NCBI GenBank assembly: GCA_002778195.1
Contig: PCDI01000012.1
Location: forward strand, 381,129-445,128
Direction of reading: 5' to 3'
Origin: Raffaelea ambrosiae
Taxonomy: Eukaryota; Ascomycota; Sordariomycetes; Ophiostomatales; Ophiostomataceae
DNA: 64,000 nucleotides
Shown: positions 34,458 to 46,214 of the stretch, piece by piece
How the letters are laid out: the number at the start of each line of letters is the position of its first letter
Numbering within the stretch: position 1 is the stretch's first letter
The notes under the pieces: generated by a model
What the model was told of the DNA's origin: nothing
The model's database searches: none
Seen by the model: only the letters and a program-made list of their open reading frames with translations
Program-made: the position numbers and the translations under genes

Positions 34458-37400
34458 TAATGATACTTAATGGGTGCCCGCTCTCAGGGATCTCAAATGT
34501 TTCGCCCTTATTTCACTTACCCCGGCGCCTCCTCATCGCCGACGCCGTGGCCACACACATCTGGGCGTGCAGGATCAATGTCACCATAGCCGTGGAGTTA
34601 TCTGTCTACTCCGTACTTTGTATCTTACCCAACACGGCAAACGAGCCGAGCCAAGCACGTGCATCTCTCGGGGCCCATGTTAGAAACCTTAAGACAAAAA
34701 AAAAAAGGCACCTCTTGTTTTCGAGAGACACAATGCAATTGTTCAGATCCCCGAGGTGGAAATGGCATGGTGAAAATGAGGGCAAAAAGAAGGCCACTCG
34801 TATCTTGCATGTGAGTAGTACATACGATATATCTTACGTCGCTCTCCCGCACTCCAATTCAGCTCCGGGGCAAATCAGGAGACTCCAAGAAGGAAACGGC
34901 ACGATACGCACCCCGGGGCAAAGGTGAAGGAGCGACGGGGAAGGACATCCGCAGTCCCCGTCCGCACGTACGGTGTACATCGAGTGATCTCAATGCTCAT
35001 ACAAGATAGACCAACCCGTAGATTATAAGGCCAGAACCGTCGCCATACGGCTTTCTCTTGAGTCTAGAATGCTCGAACAAGCTAGGCGGCTGTGTCCGTC
35101 TGGTTTCATGCTTCTTGGTGGTGGGGAGGCCAGATCCCTGGACAAGGCAAGCAGGTTTCTTGCCTCTATTGGCAAGCACCATCGACTGACTATGTGGTTC
35201 TCACCTCTTGTATCCGTCATGTCCGCTGCTTTTTTTGCTCTCTCTGTCTCTCTCTCTCATTCTCTCTGTGTATGTGAAACCATCTTTTCGGATGCTTGAA
35301 ATCCATGTCTCTCGGCGTGCAATGGCAACTGCCCTCTAAGCCTTCACCGTGTACAAGTACGCCCTGCAAACCGTAAAGGCTGGCAGGTTGGCATTTCGAT
35401 TACTTGATGCATGCTGCCTACGACCTTCTAGGCAAGAAGACGCGAGCTTTCTTTTGACAGGTCACATTTTTTGGCCCTGTATTTGTTGTTCTTGATACTG
35501 GTACGAAAACTGTGCCTCTCGACTACATTACTAATACCTGAACCTTCCTTCTTCTCTATCTCTTATCCGCCCCCCTCTTGATGACACCCTCACGCAGAGG
35601 ACTTTTCCAGGATATCCCCTCCATGTTGGACGAAGCCCCTGTCCGTCCAATCATCTAGCAGAATCGATCCCAGGACCGTGGCCAGAGGACCCCGTGCCCT
35701 GTCTTCTCGCTCTCGGCTCTTCTCGACTGCCTGTCTTGTCTTGGTTTTTTTGGCTTTTGGGGGGGTTGAAACGGTCACTTGCCATGCTTCTGCTGTATCG
35801 GACTTCTCCATGGTGTGAAGCTTTTGCAATGCACTACCCGTACTTTGGGTTCCTACTACTTTGTTTGGCGTGGTCTCGAGTAAGATTTCGAACTAGAGGG
35901 CAACAATAACAGGGAAATGCTATGTACGAAGTTACCACTGTTAGCAACAACGGAGATTGGCCCAACCTAGTTCTAAAAGAAAAAGGCTAGGAGAAAAAAG
36001 CCAAAGGAAAAGAAGAGGGAGGAAAAAAAAACCTGGACGGACAGTCCCGGAGATATTGGGGTCCAAATCCTGGGCCAGTTGCAGGAGAGGTGCCCACCTG
36101 CGCCTTCATACTCGTAACTTTCTTGCCAAGTTTCCCTTCCCCTTTCAAATCATGCCACGATGGTCCTTATTCTCCCTCGTTGTGAGCATGGTATTTTTGT
36201 GCATTTTTATTCTTTGTTCTTGCTGTGTGTGTGTGGTCCTTTGCATGGCGGCTGGGGTCAAATCGCGTGTCCTGCACATGAGACAACCCCAATGCATGTG
36301 GTCCATGCAGCTAGAAACATGCAGCTAGAAACAGCTTTCTTTTTGTCGTATTCTTGCTGCTCTTTGTTTATTTTTATTTTATTTTTATTTGCTTTTGGCG
36401 CATCTTCTGTCTCCGTCTCCGGGTCTTGGGCTCCAAGGATGATTTTGAACTTTGTATACTTTATGTATATGGTAGGATACAGGAGTAAGCACTCGAAGAG
36501 TGTTAATTAGTAGTGTTAGTCGTAGTTACCATATGGTGTACTACTACGCATGTACTCGTATGGTGTGTGCTTGCCTCTAGGTCCTTTTCCTGCGTGCTTC
36601 GATTTATTGTCTCGGGTCCTTTTCTCCTAGCCCGGTTCAAAAGCCTGTCGACGAATTGCGAACAAAGCTCTAGAAAAAGCAATTTGGCGTGTTTGCGAAA
36701 TGTAGCGCCTCCGCCTTTTTTTCTTTTTTTTTTCCCTTTCTTTTCTGGCTCCAACTCGACCCATGCATATGGGCCAACCGACCGCCTCCGTCTTGTGTTT
36801 CTGTGTTCAGCAAACCCCTATTCCATACACAGAAAATGCTCTGTATTAACTTTTTAAAGTCTAAACTCTGGATGAGAAAGATTTACCATACGACTCGCGC
36901 GGAATTCATCATAATGGAATACGGAGCAGCATGCACATTCCTCTGGGACAAAGGTGGGTGATGACGCATGACTTATCAACTGCAGGGAGAAAAAGTGCGG
37001 CCAGCAACGTTCAAACGTGCAATGAATGGCTTGTAGTATGTAAGGTCCGCCAGAAAGAGGGCTGTCTTCTTACTCGTAGGCCAGCGTGGCACGGTAAATA
37101 TCAGACACAACGTGGCCAACAGATCCGGATTTTTGTCTTCTTCTGCCTTTGCTGTCCCCCCAACCGAATTCTATCCGAAACGTCACAGAATGTTGCCACA
37201 TTCCAGTCTCGCCCGGATAGTGCTGTGTGCGACAGAAGGCACTGCGCCTTCCTTCGTGAAACGATCCAGATGCGTCGATCCAGGCAGACAACAAAGGAAG
37301 GGCAAAGGGACAAAAAAAAAAAAACCAGAACGTGGTTGAGTGTCTTGTGTCTAACCCGGTCTTGCTATTAGTTCCATCCAATATCTCATGGTGAGCATAT

Positions 37401-40282
37401 TTTGTAGTAAGATACTCGTGGAGCTGATGGAGGGTGGGAGGGGTGCGTTCGAGCAAGGGTGTAAGGCAAAGACTAAAGTGGTGTCTTGAGGAGATTTCAT
37501 TTTTTAATGGCAACATCTTGCACGATGTGCGAGATATCTGGCCGAGACCGAGCAGCAGCACTGCCGCAGCCGCAGCAGCAGAAACCAACAACAACAAAAG
37601 CTGACGGAACTGCTACACCGGGGGGTCGTACGAGTTTGTCTTGCCCTGTTATTTCTTCTTCACCGTTGCTCACCTCGCTTGCCTACCGACAGTGGGGGGC
37701 TACATACATAGTAGAAAGAAAGGGAGAAATAAGGAACAGACGAAGGAAGCAGGTTGCCACTATGTTTAAACGAACGGGCGCGGCAAAAGTTGGTCAAACA
37801 GGAATTCCCCGCCCTGTCCAGTTTTGCATCCAACGGTCTGGCCCTTTGTTTTCGGCTATTTCTCTGGGTATTCGGGGCCGTCTGTCTACGAGCACCGCCG
37901 AGCTTGTGCCCATTTCTGCTGCTGCTGCTGCTGCTATTGCTGCTAGTCCCCTCTTTTCTTGTCCATCTCGTGAGTTTGTCCACATCCAGTCCCTTGCGCT
38001 CCAATTTCGCCTGTGCACAGGCAATGAAAAGCAAGGCTGATTTTGAACCCAGATCCCTGACTGAGCGCTCTTTTGTTCGTGACCTTTTTTTTTTGGCAGC
38101 GTGCATCCGCCGCAGATCAAAAGAGGATTCCGCCGAAACCTTAGGAGAGGATCTCGCCCTACGAGTACAGAAAACCTGGGGTTCAATAATAACACCGTAG
38201 TAGCCAAAGTCTTAATACAGCGGTCCCAATAAATCGTTACACCACTGTAGGGTATCAACAGGCAATTGCTGCTCATGCCGCAGTTGCAACAGGATGTTAC
38301 ATAGAAGGTCCGGCTTCCCGGCTTTCGCAGCCGCCCCAAAAAAGGGTGTGTTATCAAGAGCAAGGGGGGAAACACACAACGGGCAGGACAGCTGCCTCAT
38401 TCAGAATGGGTGTCGGAGTAATACCTCTTACGCGGCGAGGTACAACGGGGTCAGGTATCGCTGATAACCTTCCCAAAACAAACAAAGGATACTATGCAAC
38501 TGAGGTGAACGTGTCTTGCCTTGATTCGTAATTCGTAGGTCGCTTTGGCTCATCAAACCCAACGCCGTCAGGCCATGAAGAAATGATGGCGTTGTGAGCG
38601 CCGTCCTCCCACATTTTTTTCTATTTTTTTTTCCAGCGCCCCCCACCCCATTTTTCCCTTTTTATTTGGTCGTGATACTACATAGTACTGCTGACTATGT
38701 ACGAGTATGTATATCAGAGCCGAGCAAGTCTTAGGACGTTTTTCCACCTGACCTGGAAGGATCCAACACCTCCCGTCCGCATCTTATCTGGGCTGTCTTA
38801 CAGATAGAATAAGACAAGTAGTGTCTCGGTACATGAGTTAGAGACAATTGTGCGAAGATCCCCGGCAAGAAGATAACGAGGCAATTGCGCGAGTACCGTA
38901 TTCTCCGAGGCGAAAATTGCACGTCGTCAGTTAGTTTGCCCTCCGAGCCTGTGGACCATGGGTTTTTCTCTCCCAGAAAGAGCAGGGGAAAAAAAGGAAA
39001 TAACAAGAGGACAAACCAGTTGTGCCTGACGAGGCGCACCCGGATCCATGGTAGGAAAATGTACCACAGGGGGGGGAACAAGGAAGGGGCACTAAACTAG
39101 AAGAGAGGGCGGCCATGTCAAAACCACTTTTCTATGGCGGATTTTGGCATGTATGGCCAGAGACACCTGCCATTTTAACCGTGCAGGTATGGCCTGTTTG
39201 AGAGACAAGTTCGGGAGGCAACTAAATACCCTGTCCGCGGAAATCTTACAGTAAGATTTCCTTGTCTTTGTTTTCCTTCCAGGATGGGACATTGTCCTTC
39301 GTCTCTTGTCGTATTGATGAAAAGGCTGCCCCCCAGAAAAGACGACAACAAGGGCCGCCATCACCGAAGACACCTCCACTGAAGCTAATCCGTACCAAAC
39401 TTTGGCCTTCCCACTCATCTCTTCAGCATGCATGCGTCGGCCTCGTGTCTTTGCTCTATCGCCAACCAAGTTTGCCGGTCGCCACGCCGTTAATAGCAGT
39501 ACCACTAGTGTGTCCCTAAACCATGGCACCTGTACTCGTGTGTGTGCCCCTTGTGTCCTGGTTTGGCTGTTTTCGTGCAAGCCCGTCTCGGCGATGCTAA
39601 GCCCAACTGGCCTGGCTTGTGTTGGCGTGGCTTGATGGTTAACCCCTTCTCCTTTCATTCGGTTCTTACCGTGTATACACCAGTGAATGAAAGGGGGGGG
39701 GGGCATATCTTCCGGGACAATTAAGGATCGTGTCTCGACTGATTGCCAAGAAAAACGAAGGAGAAAGAAACCCCCCCAAAAAGCCTTGCGCGGAAGATGC
39801 TGCCTTGCACGAGTACTATGTATGAACTAGTTATCAGACGGCATCTTACAGCACCACGTACCACGTTGTCAATCACTTCCCCCCGCGATGGTTTTCTCAG
39901 CCAGGGGGGTCGATCCATTGCGGCCACTGCGGATGACGAAATCACCGTGACTTGCACAGCCCGATTCAGGCTTCAGCTCCGCGATTGTCCCCTTGGGCCT
40001 CGGTCATCCACGTGTTTCCCGAGGGGGGACGAGAGAGAGAGAGGGGGGGGTCTGTGGAAGTATCATCAATGGTTTCTTTTTATTTTGTTGCCCGTCTGTC
40101 CGCGGCCCCCCGACGGCAGAGCCGCTTTATTCTCCGTCTTTTCTTCATTCCTTTTTCCGGTCCCTGGTGGGCGCCCTGGGCGTAAAACACAGGGCCCCAA
40201 GACCGCGCCAAATGGGTATGTATTGGGGAAAGAAGGAAAGAAAAGGCCAAGTTAATACCCAATAATCCGGAGCGAATCCACC

Positions 40283-40297
40283 TACGAGTACATAGTA
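40283..40297. repeat. Composite word TACGAGTACATAGTA, copy 2
   Basis: Identical to the 15-mer at 34443-34457. The flanks differ beyond one or two bases, so this is not a larger duplication. Confidence 0.9.
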
Positions 40298-42752
40298 CAG
40301 GCACTCGTGCAGGTCGGGATTGTGTGTAACAAAGTCAAGGAAACCTGGTCTTGGCCACGATCTCACGAGGTCCAATCGATGCCACCATATTGGTAGTACG
40401 CATACTCGTAGTACGCATCGCACACATAGCAGCTACCAGAAGTTTGGTTCTCGGGGCTTTGCTAAAAACAGCGCGTTGCCTGTTTCAGCCCCGGAACCGC
40501 CCTGATTCTCAAGAGTGTATTCGTACGCGTAGAATCTCGCTCTCCCGGCTTGCCGGAGAATCTGCTACATACTATGTAGTAATATGGATAGTTTAGAGGG
40601 GGGGGCTGCTAAAACGACACAGCGTTCCATCGCCACCACCTACTACGTACAAAGGGCAGACCCGGTGGCCGGCAAGAAGGGAGCCCCAACTCGGCAAGCA
40701 AGCGACGGCAGATATGCCTGTATGGGTCAAGGTTTTCTCTTCGGTTGTTCACCGTCCACCCAGGCCCTGGTCGCCTCCATCCTGTTCGATACCAATATGG
40801 AACCAGATGCCCTGAAGAGATGGAAAAGAGGAGAGCGGATGACGGGAAGGAAGACAAGAGGGGGGGACGCATGCCAATGAGGAACGAACACACACACGAA
40901 CGAGACAAAAATGAAGATTGGCAGAAGAGAGAGAGGGCGTGTGCATAGCGAAAGGCGTCTCCCCAACCAGCATCCAGGGGGGGGGGGCAAATGGAAGCGA
41001 TTTCTTTCCCCACAAACATGACGATGATAGACCAAAAAACAGCTCAAAATGAGAGAAAAGGAGATACTCGTGGAGCACAACAAAACGTTTGTCAGCCATT
41101 GGCAATGAGCACGGACAGGCGGCGGCAGGCAGCGGATGGATTACTGATTGGGCAATCGTGTTCTGCAAGGGACAGCCTCGTCTGTGCACGCACACTTGAA
41201 GGCGAGGATGGGAAGCCAATGTCAACAATAGGGGGTGAAGGAAGAGGGGGGGCCAAACTCGTCGAGCAAGAGGGCAAATACGAAGTCTATAATTAACTGA
41301 AGGGGGGGGGGACGAACCGGCACAAAGCCCAGCTCAGCCCAGCTCGGTCCAAAAGGAACACAGGTCCAAATACAAGTCCGAGAACACAGACACGCCGCCA
41401 AGGACGCCTGTGATGCCAGATATTGCCAAATGACTCTGCACGAAGGAAAAAAAAAAGACTCCTGTTTGTCTGCCGACCCTCTTTTTTGGGCTCGGACGCA
41501 AACAAAAGTCCCGTCCCGTTTCGTTTTTTTAAGATCCCCCAATCCTAAAATCCCTCTTTCGCCGTTTTCCATCGTCCATCATTAGGCAGAGCGCTATTTC
41601 TTGTGGTTGGTGGGAACGGTATTTATTTTTTATTTATTTTTTATTTTTTAATTTTTTTTTGGCACGGATACCACCGCACATACTACATAGTATGTAGCAC
41701 GGGTGGCAGAACTATCGCTTCTCATTATCGGAGTTAAACGAGGAAACTGCGTTTGGCATATTATCTCTATGTTTTGGGGGGCCACGCTGAGTCTCGCGTC
41801 TTCTTGTTCCTGTGTTGGTTCCCCCATCTTGCCCACCCACGCAGGGTCGGTAAGGCCGGCAAAGCGCGGTCCAGCCGTGATACCGGCCGCGGCACACAAA
41901 GGTGCTATTACTATGTAGCATTTATCAGGCAAGCAGGGGACATCATGGGGGGCAAGCCCCAGATAACATTGCAGGGTGGCCATTGCTGAGAAATTTATCC
42001 ACCACCCTTTTTCGTACAGCGTACTCGTAATACACCGCAGTTACAGTTGCATCTCTACCTGTCCAGCTGGAGAAGAAGAGGCACCTGCGGTGAGAAACAA
42101 AACTGGAAACAAGCCCCTAATCCAGGGATTCGCAAAATGAGATGTCATATTTTCATTCGGGCACGGCGACTTCCCGCATTGGGAATATATGGGACAGACA
42201 CTTCGGGGCCCACGGCCGTGCTCGCGAACGAAACGGGGGATGCCCTGTTTAATTCAGAGCTATCACAAAGTCCTGGCGTGTCGTCCCCTTCAGGCATACG
42301 AGTCAACTACAAAGTACGACTATGTATGTAGTAGAGAGGCATCGGCACGAGGTGCATATGAGATAACACTTGTCAGATGCGCGCATGCGGGCCAGTGGCC
42401 GACAAGGGCCCCCCATGCATCCCAGTGTACAGGCTAGCTACGTAGCAGCCACGAGTGTGAGACACACTCGTACTATGCAGTATGGCCATTCTTCGGTGAA
42501 AAGGGCACATGCGAGTCCCTTGGTATGAGCCAGGGGGGGGAGGGGGGGAGTGCGGGAATACAAACAAGCAAAATGCATTTTAAATGCATATAATGCAAAC
42601 CATGCTTCTGGTAAACCCCAAAAAGTAGCAAAATAAAGAGAGACCGAGATCCAGAGTACCGTGTTATGCGCCAGGGTATCATCGCGATATCATGATTTCC
42701 AATCCAATACCATGCGCAGACTTTGCCGTTTCGTCCGAATGCCGTTTCGCCT

Positions 42753-43954
42753 CTATCTCTCTCTGTCTCCTCGCCCCAAAGAGGGGATCTCGCCCTTCCC
42801 CGCCCGTCCGTGCATCAGCCTCTTGCGCGGGCGGGTGTCCTCGCCCTCCTCGCCCTCCTCGCCCTCGTCATCACCCTCGTTGCCGCCGCCACCAACAGCG
42901 TCCTCTTGACGGATAGGCTGCGGACCAGCCGCCTGCCCCTGGGTGTTCCCTGTCTTTTTTGGCTTTGCTCTTGCCTCGGTCTTCTTGGTCTTCTTGGTCT
43001 TCTCGGTTTCCTCGGTGCTGCCCTTGGCCTTGGTCTCTGTCTGGCGTTGTTGCCGGTACTCTCGCGCCTCCTTGTCCGTCAGCTCCTGCAACTCGGTAAA
43101 GACCATGTCACCACTGGCTCCCAGAATCTCGCGCCCGGCCTCCTCCATCAGGACCCCAAAGGCAATCAGCGCCGACTCGTCCATAGTCGCGTCGTCCTGT
43201 CCGACGGTCTGGTGCCGCCACTGGCTCACGGCGGCGGCGAAGTTGTGAGCGTAGTCTTTCTTGCTCGTGTCGTTCTCTGTGTGCTGGCCCTTGCTGTGCC
43301 CGCTTGCGCGCTTGCTCTGCCGTCGCTGCCGTCGCCGCTCGGCCTGTCGGATGGCCTGCCAGGCATGTGCGCGCGCCTGTTGGAGCGCCTGGGCTTCGTA
43401 GTACCGCCCTGCGTACGCGTGCATGGCCGTCAGCATGTCGCTGTCCGGCAGGGCTTCCTCTGGGCTCTCGTCGGGGCCTTGGATCTGGCGCAGCGTGTCC
43501 TCGTGGACAAAGTAGATGTCGTCTTCCTCGAAGCGCGGAGGCGCGCCGGCGCTGCGGAAGAGGATTTCTTCGGGCGCGAGCACAGCGTCGCGAAAGCGGC
43601 TGGCGCGGTCTTTGTTGGCGGACACGTAGTGGCTGGATCGAATACGGCCTGGGGTGGGGGGAGGAGAAAGCGTCAGTCGAGACCGTTCTACGTGCAGTTT
43701 TCTTCGTGCTCGAGAAGCTGCTCACCAGCTACCGCATCGTAGACGTTGGCCAGTCGGCGACTTCTGCGCCCTGACCGGCGGTCGGGACCGGAGACGGAAC
43801 CGCTCCCGTCTGTGAACGCGGACAAGGCCGAGTCGGAATCGTCCACGGCCGACTCGGACAAGGCGTCCATGTCTGCATTGATCGGGCCCGTCCTGCTTCT
43901 GTGGCTCGCGGTCGAGCTGCGTCGACGAATGGGCTCCAAGGTGGTGTGTGCCAT
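42753..43954 (-). CDS. Conserved-looking fungal protein of unknown function
   Basis: Exons 43954..43726 and 43648..42753 give 374 residues. The 77-bp phase-1 intron is GTGAGC..CCCCAG, and the junction reads DAVAGRIRSSHYVSANKDRA. The N-terminus is Ser/Asp-rich with a basic patch (RRSGRRSRRLANVYDAVAG). The middle looks globular: LAPEEILFRSAGAPPRF, then LPDSDMLTAMHAYAGRYYEA, and later a MDESALIAFGVLMEEAGREI helix. A very basic Arg/Gln/Lys segment (QAERRRQRRQSKR) and a Lys/Glu/Thr-rich tail ending in acidic GEEGEEGED and RPRKR suggest a nuclear protein. I cannot name the family. It is divergent from the ERCC8-like gene, with 450 bp between start codons. Confidence 0.82.
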
Positions 43955-44404
43955 CGTCGTGCGGTTTATTGGTCTATAGTGCCCGCGCAGAGAACCTGGT
44001 GCTTCGGTGGTGGTGACGAGACCAAAACGTCAAGCGTATGCATTATCCAGACCGAACAAAAAGGAAAGCGAGAAGAAAAGAAGAGAAGAGAAGAGAGAGC
44101 AAAGAGAGAAAAAGCAGTTAACAGACGGCGACTTGTGCGACATTGAGGTTTCGGAAGTGACCTTTTTTTTTTTAATGGTCCTTCTTTGATGGTACCAAAA
44201 AGGCGGGGCACGTGTTCCACAGCAGTCCGTGGTCGGGCCATCTTGACGTGATCGTAGCTTTTTTTTTGGTATTTCCCTATCGAAATCCCAGCCCAAGCTC
44301 ACCACGCCCGCCTCCTAATACCCGCAGCACTGTCTTTTGTGTACTGGCAGGCAGCTGCAGCTCGTCACACTCGGTACACGGCTCACCCCCTTCTGTTCAG
44401 ATGC
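43955..44404. promoter_or_regulatory. Bidirectional promoter region
   Basis: The 450 bp between two divergent start codons must hold both promoters. It contains A/G-rich and T-rich runs and an E-box-like CACGTG at 44209-44214. No TATA box is clear. Confidence 0.5.
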
Positions 44405-46214
44405 ATGAATCAGCTTTTGTTTGAACGGGCCACGGGCAGCCTGGGCCAAAACGCCTTGGCCCGCCTCCAGTATACCCAACTGCTGCACGCCTTCCGCCCG
44501 GCACCCCAGCTGCGCTTCGATGGCGGCGAGCAGGGCACAGCCATAGACGTGGAGACGGCTGCTGGGGGAGCGCATGCGTCGCCCTCGTCTGCAGCGGCTG
44601 TCGCAGCAGCAGCACGCCGCCCCGGCACCGACCGCGATCTGTGGGCGCACCAGCAAGGCATCAACGCCCTGGCCCTGGAGCGCTTCGACGGCAGGATGTA
44701 AGAGAGCGACTTGTGTGCAAGAACTTGGGAAAGAATTTTTGGCATTCTCCCGAACCTCCCGCAGAGACTGACTAGCTCGAAGCTTAATCTCAGGCGGCTC
44801 GGATGCAACCATACGCATCTGGGATCTGGAGCAGTGCCCGAGCACGGCCGCAGGCTCCTACGTCTACAAGCCGGTGGCCCAGATCGCTCGTGCAGAAAGC
44901 GCAGGCCAACAGGTGCGCCCAGGCTTTCGGAGGCCAGCACCACCAGCAGCGACCCCTTCGACGACTCGCCACGGCCACCGCTTCGGCGTCACCCACCTGT
45001 CGTTCTACCCGTTTGACGCGGCCGCCTTTTTGTCCTCGTCCTTTGACCAGACGCTCAAGCTCTGGTCCACAGCCACGGCCCGGCTCTCGGGCTCCTTCGA
45101 CCTCGGCGCCAAGATCTATCGACATGCCATCTCCCCCGTCGCCGACCACCTGCTGGTCGCCTGCGCCACCCAGCACCCGGCCGTCCGCCTCGTCGACCTC
45201 CGCTCCGGCGCCGCTGTCCAGAGCCTCGTCGCCCCGGGCCAGGTCAACGGCGGCGTCTTGTCCGTGGCCTGGTCGCCGCGCCACGAGCACATCCTCGCCA
45301 GCGGCGCCGTCGACGGCACCGTGCGCATATGGGACGTGCGCCGCGCCAGCGGGCTGGTGGCCCTGCTCGACCAGGAGGACAGTCTAGGACTGGTCGCTGG
45401 TAGGGCGGGTGATCATTATAATAACAACAACAACAACAATCCTACGGGCCTACGCATCTCATCCAAGGCCCACGCCGGCCCCGTCAACGGTCTCACATGG
45501 AGCGACGACGGCGCCTACATTGTCTCGGCCGGCCACGACCGGCGCATCCGCGTATGGGACGCCGCCACGGGCGCCAACACGCTCGTCAGCTTCGGCCCGT
45601 CGGTGCGCAACGGCGGCCTGACCAGCGTCGACATGGTGGTCTCGCCGACGGGGGCCACGCCACCGATGCAAGAGCTGCTTTTCTGGCCCAACGAGTCGGA
45701 GATCCTCGTCTTTGGGCTGCACGACGGCCGCATCGTCACAAGGCTGCGCGGCATGGGCCCGACACAGTTTGCTGTGCGCATGGCCAGCTCGGCGGCCAGG
45801 GGGAGCAGCAATGGCAACCATAGTAACAATGGCAACAGCAACTCTTCCAGCTCTACGACCCCTCGCACACCATCATCGTCATCGACACCCACCCCGGACC
45901 GATCGGCCGCGCGCAGGAACCGTGTCACGAGTCTTGTTTGGCGCGGTGCGGGCGGTGCAGGCTGCGATATGGGTGGTGTCGTCATGGGCGGCCGGGATGC
46001 CATTGGTGGACTCTACAGCGGACATATGGACGGCCAAATACGTGCCTGGGTGCCTCAGCCAGGTGGAGGCGGGGATGAGGCAGGCAGTGGTGAGGAGGAC
46101 GAGGACAGTGCCCAGAACCGCACGCCACAAGCTACAGAAGAACGAGACAGGAAGCGGCGTGCCCTGGACCAGGCATATCGGAGTCTCATGGGCACACAAA
46201 TAACCTTTCAGTAG
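44405..46214 (+). CDS. RAD28: WD40 protein, ERCC8/CSA-Rad28 type
   Basis: Exons 44405..44697 and 44783..46214 give 574 residues. The 85-bp phase-2 intron starts GTAAGA; acceptor GAAG at 44782 is the choice that restores FDGRILISGGSDATIRIWD, a textbook WD repeat. A nearer-looking CTCAG would break the frame. Seven blades can be traced: LWAHQQGINALAL..IRIWD, HRFGVTHLSFYP..LKLWS, ISPVADHLLVAC..VRLVD, NGGVLSVAWSPRHEHILASG..VRIWD, HAGPVNGLTWSDDGAYIVSAG..IRVWD, a degenerate blade with NESEILVFGLHDGRIV, and GGLYSGHMDGQIRAWV. The N-terminal MNQLLFERATG and overall pattern match CSA/ERCC8 and yeast Rad28, which act in transcription-coupled repair as a CRL4-type substrate receptor. Asn and Ser/Thr/Pro-rich loops (near 45423 and 45800-45900) lengthen it. 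Confidence 0.85.

Larger units (their letters stand above)
30501..42752. other. 12-kb gene-free stretch rich in a TACTATGTA/TACATAGTA word
   Basis: No open frame here shows a protein family, credible splice structure or codon bias like the flanking genes. I found no tRNA, rRNA or transposon ends. The stretch contains T-runs, TTTTTGG repeats (32031-32070), a 14-bp tandem repeat (31829-31870), TTTAT-type AT patches (33055-33110, 36355-36390, 41620-41660), a CT tract (34110-34175) and at least a dozen copies of TACTATGTA or its complement. Confidence 0.6.

Noticed and set aside
38030..38075. tRNA-like box B (GGGTTCAAAATC on the minus strand) beside a CTCAGTCAGGG box
   Set aside because: The T stem does not pair, spacing to the D-like box is too short for an anticodon arm, and no acceptor stem forms.
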